This document shows positions 1 through 8,029 of a stretch of 48,133 bases of DNA, piece after piece. The notes beneath the pieces are model-generated. The model was not told the DNA's origin and ran no database searches. It saw only the letters and a list, made by a program, of their open reading frames with translations. Each line of letters begins with the position of its first letter. The first letter of the stretch is position 1. The stretch is from UBA1381 sp964399965 (lineage in GTDB: Bacteria > Bacillota > Clostridia > UBA1381): contig CAYNRX010000015.1 of assembly GCA_964399965.1 (NCBI GenBank), positions 1 through 48,133 of the forward strand, written 5' to 3'. A program made the position numbers and the translations under genes.

Positions 1-202
1 AGACCGCTGAAACTTTTATTTTCGCAATTTTTGACGCATTTTCAGCATTTTTGCTGCGCAAAAATCGGCAGCTTACTGCCGACCGCGCCATCTTGCGCGG
101 TGCGGAGTCGTCAAAAATTGATTGGAATTCGAGGGTTTCACCCTCGAGCTCCCCAGAATAAGGAAATAATTGTAAAACGCTGCCGCGTTTTGCAATTATC
201 TA
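1..202 (+). repeat. Dispersed structured repeat, copy A (cut by window start)
   Basis: This is the right-hand ~200 bp of a ~280 bp repeat also present at 7748-8026, 17803-18084 and 43998-44277. It contains the same succession of hairpins: a GCAAAAAT/ATTTTTGC stem, a CGGCAG/CTGCCG stem, an ACCGCGC/GCGCGGT stem, a TCGAGGGT/ACCCTCGA stem and a terminal ATAATTGTAAAACGC stem with its complement. The terminal stem carries one T-G wobble that is T-A in copies B and D and C-G in copy C. The left end lies outside the window. Just past the right end, at 209-220, the left-end sequence TTAGTCAATTGC appears again, perhaps the trace of a second insertion. It has no supportable coding function; short frames inside are by-products of the stems. 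Confidence 0.9.
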
Positions 203-237
203 ATAAATTTAGTCAATTGCCGCTTATGTAAAATCAA

Positions 238-268
238 GCTGCGGAACACCGCCTTTGTATCCCGCAGC
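238..268 (-). terminator. Possible terminator after the thioesterase gene
   Basis: On the minus strand a GCTGCGG/CCGCAGC stem follows the thioesterase stop codon and is trailed by the T-rich TTGATTTT. The loop is long (17 nt), so it is only a moderate candidate. Confidence 0.4.
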
Positions 269-274
269 CCTTTT

Positions 275-691
275 TTACATCAGCTCCGATAAGCTCTTCC
301 ACATATCGGGAAATTTCTTTTTCAGATTCATCGGCGCAAACTCGCCGTCCACAAATCCGTGCACTGTCGCTCCCTCGGCCATCAGCCGCCTTTCCGGCAG
401 CTTGTATACCTTGTACTCGAAACGGCATTTGGCCACGCGCAGCTCCGTGAGCTGGGCGGTGACGACTATCTCGTCCTCGTACCGCAGGCCGTGGTGATAT
501 CTGGCGTGCGTTTCCACCAACGGCATTTGTACGCCCATTTTTTCCATCTCGCTGTAGCTGATACCGATCTTTTTGATAAAGTCCGTCCGCGCCACCTCAA
601 ACCAGGGATAATAGCGCGAGTGATGGACTATCCCCATCATGTCCGTTTCCGCATACCGCACAGTGAGAAACGACTCGCTTACGTATTTCAA
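275..691 (-). CDS. Acyl-CoA thioesterase, YbgC/4-hydroxybenzoyl-CoA thioesterase family
   Basis: A 138-residue single-domain hotdog-fold protein. The N-terminal motif RYAETDMMGIVHHSRYYPWF (residues 11-30) matches the family signature, with the catalytic Asp in D-x-x-G-I-V-x-x and the helix that follows. The family hydrolyses acyl-CoA thioesters in the cytoplasm; the substrate here cannot be told. The only usable start is a TTG with AAGGAG about 12 nt upstream; no ATG lies in frame before residue 18. It starts 16 nt after the pyruvate kinase stop, so it is probably the last gene of the pyk transcript. A housekeeping role such as clearing misprimed acyl-CoA is inference. Confidence 0.88.
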   Translation of the reverse strand: MKYVSESFLTVRYAETDMMGIVHHSRYYPWFEVARTDFIKKIGISYSEMEKMGVQMPLVETHARYHHGLRYEDEIVVTAQLTELRVAKCRFEYKVYKLPERRLMAEGATVHGFVDGEFAPMNLKKKFPDMWKSLSELM

Positions 692-707
692 AACAGTTTC
701 ACTCTCC

Positions 708-2459
708 TTATACCGGCTCCGCGCCGCTGTTTACAAGCCCATGCGCCGCATCAAGCGTTACCGTGGTGCCGGATTTCAATATCTGGGTAGCGCCGACCGC
801 CCCGGTCAGTACCGGGATGTCGAGAGCCATCCCCAGGATAACGGCGTTGCCAAACTCGTTATCGTCCTCGCATATCACGCCCGAGGCCCTCTTCAAAAGC
901 GGTATCATATCCTTGGTAACGGTATCGGTCACCAGGATATCGCCGTCACGGAATTTCTCCCGCAGCTCGGCCGTGCCGCTGGCAACGCAGACGTTGCCGG
1001 TATAGTGCTGCTTGGAATGGCCGACACCGCTTACCAGCACATGACCGACTATATGCACCTTCATGATATTCGTCGTACCGCTTATTCCCATCGGGGCGCC
1101 GCCGGTGATAACAACAATATCGCCGTTTTCCACCAAGCCGGTTTTCTGAGCGCATTCCACCGCGTGGTCAAAAAGCTCGTCGGTGTTGTTCCTCATCTCG
1201 CTCATTATCGGCAGCACTCCCCAGCTGAGCATCAGCTGACGTCTGGCCTTTTTGCTCATGGTGGGCGCGATTATCGGGCAGTTGGGACGGAAGCTTGAAA
1301 GCATCCTCGCCGTACCGCCGCCGAAGGTAAGGGCGATTATGGCCGAAGCCTGCAAATCATGCGCCGTTGTGCAGGAAGCATGGCTGATGGCGTTGGTAAC
1401 ATCAAGCCGGGAATCAAAGTTGAGATTGGCAAACCTCTTCACGTAATCTATATCGCGCTCCGTGCGTTCGGCTATCGAGGCCATCGTGCGCACAGCCTCC
1501 ACCGGATACTTGCCCACGGCCGTCTCGCCGGAGAGCATGATCGCGCTTGTGCCGTCATAAATAGCGTTGGCAACGTCTGTCGTCTCCGCTCTGGTCGGAC
1601 GGGGATTGCGTATCATGGAATCAAGCATCTGGGTAGCCGTTATGACCACCTTGCTGGCCTGGTACGTCTTTTTTATAAGCTTTTTCTGTATTACCGGCAG
1701 ATCCTCCATGTCTATCTCTACGCCCATGTCGCCTCTGGCGACCATGATACCGTTGGAGAGCTTCAAAATGGCGTTGATATTCTCCACTCCCTCGCGGTTT
1801 TCTATCTTGGAGATTATCTGGATCCTCTCGCCGCCGTTCTTGTCCAGAAGGTTCCTCACATCCCGCACATCATCGCCGGTGCGCACAAAGGAAGCGGCAA
1901 TAAAGTCAACGTCCTGCTCGATACCGAAAAGTATATCCTGCCTGTCCTTATCGCTCATATAAGGCATGGAAAGCGGAGTGTTGGGCACATTCACACCCTT
2001 TTTATTTGATATGACGCCGCCGTTTTTGACCTCGCAGACGATACGGTCAGGCTTTAAGTTTATGACCTCCATCTCTATAAGGCCATCGTCTATGAGGATG
2101 GTGCTGCCGGTGTGAACGTCCTTGGGCAGGTCCTTGTAGGTTATCGAGACCTGAGTCTCATCGCCCTCCACATCGTCCGTGCAGAGCGTAAATTTCTGAC
2201 CGGCCTTTAAGTGCACCTTGCCCTCCTTAAACTCCTTGATGCGTATCTCCGGGCCTTTAGTGTCCAAAAGTATCGCCACCGGGATATCCAGCTCCCCGCT
2301 TATGCGGCGGATCTGCTCTATCATCTTCAAGGCTCCCTCATGCGTACCGTGCGAAAAGTTTATACGGGCAACATCCATACCGCTTAGGATTATCTCCCTT
2401 AATACCTCATCGCTCTCCGTCGCCGGCCCCATCGTGCATACGATCTTCGTCTTTCTCAA
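708..2459 (-). CDS. pyk: Pyruvate kinase with C-terminal PEP-utiliser domain
   Basis: Catalyses phosphoenolpyruvate + ADP to pyruvate + ATP, the last step of glycolysis. The N-terminus MRKTKIVCTMGPAT, the RINFSHG motif (about residues 33-39), the KIENREGVENI active-site block (about 218-228) and the MVARGDMGVE block are all present. At 583 residues it is longer than the ~470-residue core because residues ~495-583 form a PEP-utilising-enzyme mobile (swivelling) domain, as in many Bacillota such as Bacillus pyruvate kinases. The start is TTG with GGAGG 8 nt upstream. It lies 121 bp downstream of pfkA, the usual pfkA-pyk pairing of this phylum, so the two glycolytic kinases are probably co-expressed. 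Confidence 0.97.
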   Translation of the reverse strand: MRKTKIVCTMGPATESDEVLREIILSGMDVARINFSHGTHEGALKMIEQIRRISGELDIPVAILLDTKGPEIRIKEFKEGKVHLKAGQKFTLCTDDVEGDETQVSITYKDLPKDVHTGSTILIDDGLIEMEVINLKPDRIVCEVKNGGVISNKKGVNVPNTPLSMPYMSDKDRQDILFGIEQDVDFIAASFVRTGDDVRDVRNLLDKNGGERIQIISKIENREGVENINAILKLSNGIMVARGDMGVEIDMEDLPVIQKKLIKKTYQASKVVITATQMLDSMIRNPRPTRAETTDVANAIYDGTSAIMLSGETAVGKYPVEAVRTMASIAERTERDIDYVKRFANLNFDSRLDVTNAISHASCTTAHDLQASAIIALTFGGGTARMLSSFRPNCPIIAPTMSKKARRQLMLSWGVLPIMSEMRNNTDELFDHAVECAQKTGLVENGDIVVITGGAPMGISGTTNIMKVHIVGHVLVSGVGHSKQHYTGNVCVASGTAELREKFRDGDILVTDTVTKDMIPLLKRASGVICEDDNEFGNAVILGMALDIPVLTGAVGATQILKSGTTVTLDAAHGLVNSGAEPV

Positions 2460-2580
2460 TGTTTGCTCCTCCCCTCAGGCATCTTTAAACTTTTTAAAAA
2501 AGGCCGCACAGCATGACCGCCGGTATATTTTCCCGCAGCCTTTGTCGCGCAGCCGTATAAACAGCCGCAGAAGCGGTCTG

Positions 2581-3558
2581 TTATATAGCGAGCTTCTTCG
2601 CCAGTTCCACCATGTCCTGGGGAAGCTCCTTCTTCATATTAAGCCCCTCTTCAATATCCACATCGGTCACCTTGTTGTTCTGCATACAGACGATCCTGTT
2701 ATATTTTCCTGCCAAAAGCAGCTCCACGGCACGGCCGCCCATTTCACTGGCTATCACCCTGTCGCGGACGGTCGGGCTGCCGCCTCTTTGAACATGGCCG
2801 AGGATAGTGGCTCTTGATTCGATACCGGTCTTTTCCTCTATCTCCTTAGCCATATCGATAACTCCGCCGACGCCCTCGGCAACTATAACGATAGAATGCA
2901 TCTTGCCGCGCTGCTTGCTCTCGAGTATCGGCCTTAATACGTCCTCGTCAAAGTTCCACTTATACTCGGGCACGATTATAACGTCTGCTCCGCAGGCGAT
3001 ACCGGCGTTTATCGCTATGTAGCCGGCACTCCTGCCCATGACCTCGATCACCGAGCACCGCTGGTGGCTGGCGGCGGTATCGCGGATCTTGTCGACAGCA
3101 TCCTTTACGGTATTTAGACAGGTATCGTAGCCTACGGTATATTCGCTGCAATCGATATCGTTGTCGATAGTCCCCGGCAAGGCTACCGTGGGCAGACCGA
3201 ACCGGCACAGATCCCTGGCTCCTCTGAAGGAACCGTCTCCGCCTATAACAACCAGCCCGTCAAGTCCGAACACCCGGGCTATCTCTACGCCGCGCTTTAC
3301 TCCCGCCTCATCCTTGAACTCCAAGCATCTGGCAGTCTGGAGGATCGTGCCTCCCCTTTGCAATGTGTCGGACACTCCTCTTGCCGTCAGCTCCTCAAGG
3401 TCGCCGTTTATCAAGCCGTTATAGCCGCGTTTTACTCCCATAACGCGCAGCTTATGGTATGAAGCCACACGCACTACGGCACGTATAGCCGCGTTCATGC
3501 CCGGCGCGTCGCCGCCGCTTGTGAGCACGCCGATAGTTCTCATGGTCCTGTTTTCCAT
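2581..3558 (-). CDS. pfkA: ATP-dependent 6-phosphofructokinase
   Basis: Phosphorylates fructose 6-phosphate to fructose 1,6-bisphosphate, the committed glycolytic step. The 325-residue length fits the bacterial type. The nucleotide site GGDAPGMNAAIR lies at residues 15-26, GGDGS at 106-110 (Gly109 is the residue that marks ATP rather than pyrophosphate use) and the catalytic TIDND at 130-134. The chosen start has AGGA 8 nt upstream; an internal ATG five codons on would give the more usual MRTIGVLTSGG N-terminus and cannot be excluded. It sits between a small DUF2007-like gene and pyk. Confidence 0.97.
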   Translation of the reverse strand: MENRTMRTIGVLTSGGDAPGMNAAIRAVVRVASYHKLRVMGVKRGYNGLINGDLEELTARGVSDTLQRGGTILQTARCLEFKDEAGVKRGVEIARVFGLDGLVVIGGDGSFRGARDLCRFGLPTVALPGTIDNDIDCSEYTVGYDTCLNTVKDAVDKIRDTAASHQRCSVIEVMGRSAGYIAINAGIACGADVIIVPEYKWNFDEDVLRPILESKQRGKMHSIVIVAEGVGGVIDMAKEIEEKTGIESRATILGHVQRGGSPTVRDRVIASEMGGRAVELLLAGKYNRIVCMQNNKVTDVDIEEGLNMKKELPQDMVELAKKLAI

Positions 3559-3576
3559 ACGCCTCGTCCTTTCCTG

Positions 3577-3774
3577 TTAAAATTCGCTGTCGATTATCAA
3601 GTTCTGCGCCTGATTCACCTCAGCAGCAGGAACCAGCACCTCATAGCCGCAGGCTCCTCCTTCGCCGCCCTTGTCAAGCGGACGCACCCTTACCAATATG
3701 CCGTTATCCTCCAAAAGCTTTTTCATCGACCGGATCTTTTCAAAATCCTGTCCGAGATACACTGTCGTCCACAT
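3577..3774 (-). CDS. Small DUF2007-like putative signal-transducing protein
   Basis: A 65-residue protein beginning MWTTVYLGQDFEKIRSMKKL and containing a GYEVLVPAAEVNQAQNLI tract. This pattern of a short beta-alpha-beta unit that moves between an early KxLLExNGI helix and a late VPxxxxxxAxxLI helix resembles the DUF2007 'putative signal transducing protein' family. No catalytic residues or membrane segment are visible. It lies 9 bp after mtrB and 18 bp before pfkA, so it is almost certainly co-transcribed with them. Its biochemical role is unknown. Confidence 0.8.
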   Translation of the reverse strand: MWTTVYLGQDFEKIRSMKKLLEDNGILVRVRPLDKGGEGGACGYEVLVPAAEVNQAQNLIIDSEF

Positions 3775-3783
3775 ACCGCCGCT

Positions 3784-4023
3784 TCACTCCTGCATCCCTG
3801 AGGTCATCCTGCCGTGCTTCGTATATATATCGGCCTTGCCCTTTATTTTTATCGCCGAAGTCACCTCGGTGAACTGGGCAATGTACACCTCGCCTGCGTC
3901 GAGCTTCTCGGTATGATGGAACCGCGTGTCTTTCCCTCTTGTAAGACCGATTATATTCACACCGTTTTCCAAAGCCTTTATTACGACATAATCGTTCAGG
4001 GCTTCAAAAATCTCATCATTCAT
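3784..4023 (-). CDS. mtrB: Tryptophan RNA-binding attenuation protein (TRAP)
   Basis: A 79-residue protein matching Bacillus TRAP along its length: VVIKALENGVNIIGLTRG, RFHHTEKLDAGE and IAQFTEVTSAIKIKGKA. TRAP forms an 11-mer ring that, when loaded with tryptophan, wraps (G/U)AG-repeat RNA and terminates or blocks trp-gene expression. The RNA-contacting Lys37-Lys56-Arg58 triad of the Bacillus protein corresponds to Lys40-Lys59-Lys61 here (Arg to Lys). The tryptophan-loop Thr25 and Thr30 are kept as Thr28 and Thr33, but the Thr28 position is Lys31. No trp gene or obvious GAG/TAG repeat cluster is in this window, so targets lie elsewhere. A weak promoter (4084-4112) precedes it. Confidence 0.93.
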   Translation of the reverse strand: MNDEIFEALNDYVVIKALENGVNIIGLTRGKDTRFHHTEKLDAGEVYIAQFTEVTSAIKIKGKADIYTKHGRMTSGMQE

Positions 4024-4083
4024 TCTCTTGTTCCTCCATGATCAACGGGGATCCAAACTAACAAACATACTCCCGTAGTATAT

Positions 4084-4112
4084 ATTGTATACTATTTCCT
4101 CCAAAAAAGCAA
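4084..4112 (-). promoter_or_regulatory. Candidate promoter for mtrB - DUF2007 - pfkA - pyk
   Basis: On the minus strand TTGCTT and TACAAT are separated by exactly 17 nt, about 60 nt upstream of mtrB. The -35 box matches only its TTG. It follows directly on the dnaE terminator, which makes a new promoter here plausible. Confidence 0.5.
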
Positions 4113-4184
4113 TAGGAAAATTGTCATACCGGCGGTGATTTTTCAGCTTTTGTTAATTCTGCATAATAATTTCCGCCGCCAACG

Positions 4185-4214
4185 CCAAAAACTCTGCCTT
4201 ATCAGCAGAGTTTT
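4185..4214 (-). terminator. Intrinsic terminator overlapping the dnaE stop codon
   Basis: AAAACTCTGC and its complement GCAGAGTTTT flank a 7-nt loop that holds the dnaE stop; on the minus strand the stem runs into TTTTT. The last codons of dnaE are part of the stem. Confidence 0.8.
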
Positions 4215-7200
4215 ACGTTGGTTTTGCCAAATTCTTCCTCGATATCCTCCAGCGCTCCCGGCGTATTGGAGAACCAGTATTCCTTAGGAGCGGTCAGCGT
4301 TTTTTTCGTATCCTCGAAATACACCTTGACCGGTATCGTTCCCTGATAAGGGGCGACCGCCCGCACCACCCCGGCTATGGCGTCCCGGGAATAGCGGGCT
4401 ATGCGTATAAACAGCTTCTGCCCCGCAGCCTGTGAGGCCGGATCTTGCGGCTTCTGTCCCGGGTTTGATTCAAGCTCCTGCATCGCCTTTGCCAAGGGCT
4501 TTGCCGACTCACAGATCACCTTCGGCAGCTCATCCTCCCTTGCCGACAGACGGCCTGCTATGACCACAAGCTCATCCTCCTCCAGCATATGCGAAAGCTC
4601 CGGCAGCTGCTTGGGAAAAACTATCACCTCGATACTGCCCTTTTCATCGCCGAGCGTGATGAAGGCCATCTTCGATTTGCTGCGGGTTATCTTATTCGTA
4701 CGCGACTCCACTATCCCGCACAAAACCAGCTGCATCCCATCGAAAATGCCGCTTTGGGGCAGGATCTCATAGCTGCCGTCCTCGTTTTTGTGCACAGCCG
4801 AGAGTATCCGCCCTATATTGCACGTTGCTATCCGGGGGATCACATCCGCGTACTCATGCATCGGGTGACCGGAGAAATACATGCCGAGCATCTGCTTTTC
4901 CATTTTTAAGATCTCGTTTTTGCCAAATTCCGGTATATCCGGCAGCTCCACCTCGCTGCTCTCCTCCACTGTCGAGAACAGGTCTATCTGTCCGGAGACC
5001 GAATTTTTGGCCGCCTTGGCCGCTCCGTCTATGACCGACTCATACACCCGCATCAGCTGCGACCTTTTGATGCCCAGCGAATCGAAGCAGCCGCACTGTA
5101 TGAGCGATTCCAGCGACCGCTTGTTCATATCCGCCCCCGACATACGGTCGGCAAAATCGCCGAAGCTCTTAAACGGCCCGTTTTTGCTGCGTTCGGCCAC
5201 CAAGGCGGCGATCAGGTTCTTACCCACGTTCTTTATCGCCGACAGGCCGAATCGTATGCCGTCCTCCTCGACCAGAAAATTCTCGCCGCTCTTATTTATA
5301 TCGGGAGGCAGCCGTCTTATCCCCATCTCCTCGCAGTTTTCGATATAGCGGTGTATCTTCACGATACTGGCTTCATTGGAAACGAGGGCGGCCATAAACT
5401 CCGCCGGATAGAACGTCTTTAGATAGGCAGTCTGGTAGGTGATAAACGCATAGGCGGCGGCGTGCGATTTGTTAAAAGCATACTTGGCGAAATCCTCCAT
5501 TTCGGCAAAGATCTCCTTTGCCGTATTTTCGTCGATCCCCCGGTTTATGCAGCCGTCGATAACTCTCTTTCCGTTTTCCTCCAGCCCGTAAATGAAATTA
5601 TGCCGCTCCACCTCCATCGCTTCCACCTTTTTCTTGCTGATAACGCGGCGCAGTATATCCGCCTGCCCCAGCGAATACCCGGCCAGACGGCGCACTATCT
5701 CCATGACCTGCTCCTGGTAGACCATGCAGCCATAGGTAACTCCCAGTATCGGCTCTAACAGCGGATGCTTATAGCGCACATCCTCGGGATTGTTCTTGTT
5801 ATGCACGTACCGCGGGATCGAATCCATCGGTCCCGGGCGGTAAAGGGCGATACCGGCGATAATATCCTCTATGCTGTCCGGCCTAAGCTCCTGCATAAAC
5901 GATTTCATGCCCGCACTCTCGACCTGGAACACTCCATCGGTATTCCCGGAGGAGATGAGATCAAAGATCTTTTTCTCCTCATAGCTTGTCTTATCGATCT
6001 CCAGACGTTTACCGGTGCGCTTTTCGATCATATCGATAGCGTCCTCTATTACCGCCAGGTTCTTAAGCCCCAGAAAGTCCATCTTCAAAAGCCCCAGGCT
6101 TTCCACGGTATCCTTGGGGAACTGCGTGATAATGACATTATCCTGCGTCCTCAAGGGGACGTAATTTACTATCGGCTCCTTCGTTATCACCACTCCCGCC
6201 GCATGGGTGCCCGAATGGCGCGCCAGCCCTTCCAGCGCCTTGGAGGTGTCTATCAGCCGCTTGACCTGCGGCTCTGTGCTGTAACGGTTCATAAGCTCCG
6301 GGTTATCGTCCAGAGCCTTATCTATGGTGATATCCAGCTCGTTGGGGATCATCTTGGCTATCCTGTCTACCTCGCCGTAGGGGATATTGAGCGCCCGGCC
6401 AACGTCACGCACGGCAAGCCTCGCCTTCATCGTACCGAAGGTGATTATCTGCGCCACCTGATCCGACCCGTACTTTTCCACGACATAATCTATCACCTTC
6501 TGCCGCCCGTCTGGATCGAAGTCGGTATCTATATCGGGCATACTGACGCGCTCGGGGTTCAAAAACCGCTCGAATATCAGTCCGTACCGTATGGGGTCTA
6601 TTGTCGTTATATCCAGGCAATAGGCTGTGAGGCTGCCGGCCGCGCTGCCGCGGCCCGGCCCTACCACCACCCCATGGGTCTTGGCGTAATGGATAAAATC
6701 CCAGACTATAAGGAAGTAATCGACAAAACCCATGCTCTCTATAACGCCCAGCTCATAGGAAAGCCGCTCCCGCAGCTCCTCGGACGGAGTTTCGTACTTC
6801 CGCTCAAGCCCCTCAAAGCACAGCTCCCGCAGGTATTGGCTACCGCTTTTTCCCTCGGGAACCTCATAGGAGGGCAGATGGCGGGTGGAAAAGTCGAAAT
6901 CCACCCGGCATCGCTTGGCTATCTTTTCCGTGTTCTCTATCGCCTCCGGATATGAGGGAAAAAGGGCTGCCATCTCCTCCGGGGATTTTATATAGAACTC
7001 CTCGGTCTCAAAGCGCATCCTTTCCGGATCGTCCACGTTCGTTTCCATCTGTATGCACATGAGGACGTCCTGGTATTTGGCGTCCTCGCGGCGGGCATAG
7101 TGGATATCGTTGGTCGCGGCCAGTCCTACGCCCAGCTCACGCGAGAGCTTCACCAGCTGAGGGATCAGCTGCTTCTGCTCCGGCAGGCCATGGTCCTGTA

Positions 7201-7720
7201 TCTCGATAAAGAAGTTGTCCTTGCCCAAAATATCGACAAACCGCCTGCCGGCCGCCAAAGCCCTGTCATAATCGCCGCTTAAAAGCGCCTGCGGGATCTC
7301 CCCCGCAATGCAGGCCGAAAGGGCGATCAGCCCCTCCGAATGCTCGCGCAAAAGCTCCATGTCTATCCGCGGCTTATAATAAAAGCCCTCGGTAAAGCCC
7401 ATGGAGACCATATATATAAGGTTTCTGTAACCGATATCATTCTCCGCCAGCAGGATGAGATGGTAATTGCGGTTATCTATCCCGTGCACCTTATCGAAAC
7501 GGCTGCGGGGAGCAACGTACACCTCGCAGCCTATGACCGGGTGTATACCGGCAGCCTTAGCTTCGCGGTAGAAATCCACCACACCGTACATGGCCCCATA
7601 ATCGGTTATGGCTACGGCGTCCATACCAAGCTCCTTGACTCTCGATATCACCGCCTTTATCTTCGCCGCTCCGTCGAGCAGGCTATATTCCGTATGAGTA
7701 TGCAAATGCGCAAATCCCAT
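4202..7720 (-). CDS. dnaE: DNA polymerase III alpha subunit (DnaE)
   Basis: Replicative C-family DNA polymerase, 1172 residues from the ATG at 7720. That start (MGFAHLHTHTEYSLLDG) is preferred over the frame opening at 7744 because AAGGAG lies 8 nt before it and it gives the family's usual N-terminus. The PHP domain (about 1-270) keeps its metal ligands (HLHTHTEYS, AITDYG, CEVYVAP, TNDIHY), so it may have metal-dependent exonuclease activity. The polymerase active site PDIDTDF with a GPGRGSAAGS block upstream is intact, and an OB-fold region (SKMAFITLGDEKGSIEVIVF) lies near the C-terminus. Clostridia normally also encode PolC, which is not in this window. A repeat (7748-8026) separates it from whiA. 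Confidence 0.97.
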   Translation of the reverse strand: MGFAHLHTHTEYSLLDGAAKIKAVISRVKELGMDAVAITDYGAMYGVVDFYREAKAAGIHPVIGCEVYVAPRSRFDKVHGIDNRNYHLILLAENDIGYRNLIYMVSMGFTEGFYYKPRIDMELLREHSEGLIALSACIAGEIPQALLSGDYDRALAAGRRFVDILGKDNFFIEIQDHGLPEQKQLIPQLVKLSRELGVGLAATNDIHYARREDAKYQDVLMCIQMETNVDDPERMRFETEEFYIKSPEEMAALFPSYPEAIENTEKIAKRCRVDFDFSTRHLPSYEVPEGKSGSQYLRELCFEGLERKYETPSEELRERLSYELGVIESMGFVDYFLIVWDFIHYAKTHGVVVGPGRGSAAGSLTAYCLDITTIDPIRYGLIFERFLNPERVSMPDIDTDFDPDGRQKVIDYVVEKYGSDQVAQIITFGTMKARLAVRDVGRALNIPYGEVDRIAKMIPNELDITIDKALDDNPELMNRYSTEPQVKRLIDTSKALEGLARHSGTHAAGVVITKEPIVNYVPLRTQDNVIITQFPKDTVESLGLLKMDFLGLKNLAVIEDAIDMIEKRTGKRLEIDKTSYEEKKIFDLISSGNTDGVFQVESAGMKSFMQELRPDSIEDIIAGIALYRPGPMDSIPRYVHNKNNPEDVRYKHPLLEPILGVTYGCMVYQEQVMEIVRRLAGYSLGQADILRRVISKKKVEAMEVERHNFIYGLEENGKRVIDGCINRGIDENTAKEIFAEMEDFAKYAFNKSHAAAYAFITYQTAYLKTFYPAEFMAALVSNEASIVKIHRYIENCEEMGIRRLPPDINKSGENFLVEEDGIRFGLSAIKNVGKNLIAALVAERSKNGPFKSFGDFADRMSGADMNKRSLESLIQCGCFDSLGIKRSQLMRVYESVIDGAAKAAKNSVSGQIDLFSTVEESSEVELPDIPEFGKNEILKMEKQMLGMYFSGHPMHEYADVIPRIATCNIGRILSAVHKNEDGSYEILPQSGIFDGMQLVLCGIVESRTNKITRSKSKMAFITLGDEKGSIEVIVFPKQLPELSHMLEEDELVVIAGRLSAREDELPKVICESAKPLAKAMQELESNPGQKPQDPASQAAGQKLFIRIARYSRDAIAGVVRAVAPYQGTIPVKVYFEDTKKTLTAPKEYWFSNTPGALEDIEEEFGKTNVKLC

Positions 7721-7747
7721 CCCGGTCTCTCCTTTCCCTATCATATT

Positions 7748-8026
7748 TTAGTCAATTGCGAAACCTTTTCGCAATTGATTTCTGGCTAATGAAGAAAATA
7801 AAAGTTCCGTTGATTGGCGGTCTACGACCGCTGAAACTTTTATTTTCGCAATTTTTGACGCATTTTCAGCATTTTTGCTGCGCAAAAATCGGCAGCTTAC
7901 TGCCGACCGCGCCATCTTGCGCGGTGCGGAGTCGTCAAAAATTGATTGAAATTCGAGGGTTCCACCCTCGAGCTCCCTGAAATAAGGAAATAATTGTAAA
8001 ACGCTGCCGCGTTTTACAATTATCTA
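7748..8026 (+). repeat. Dispersed structured repeat, copy B (full length)
   Basis: A complete 279 bp copy between dnaE and whiA, antisense to both. In order: a stem CAATTGCGAAA with its complement at the left end; a long AAAATAAAAGTT stem capped by GGCGGTC/GACCGC; an outer AATTTTTGACG/CGTCAAAAATT pairing that encloses ATTTTTGC, CGGCAG and ACCGCGC stems; a TCGAGGGT stem; and a 15-bp terminal stem ATAATTGTAAAACGC. Its ends TTAGTCAATTG and CAATTATCTA are imperfect inverted repeats. The flanks (7738-7747 and 8027-8036) match at 7 of 10 positions, all mismatches being C/T, possibly a decayed target duplication. No protein-coding role can be supported. Confidence 0.95.
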
Positions 8027-8029
8027 TTA

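Noticed and set aside
5765..6955. A 396-codon open frame on the plus strand
   Set aside because: Antisense shadow of dnaE, without a ribosome site or recognisable domain.
7789..7980. Short proteins encoded by the dispersed repeat (for example a frame starting MKKIKVPLIGG)
   Set aside because: The frame is not conserved between copies (copy D and copy C diverge with frame changes), the codons are dictated by stem-loops, and it is in opposite orientations relative to genes. I treat it as structure, not coding.
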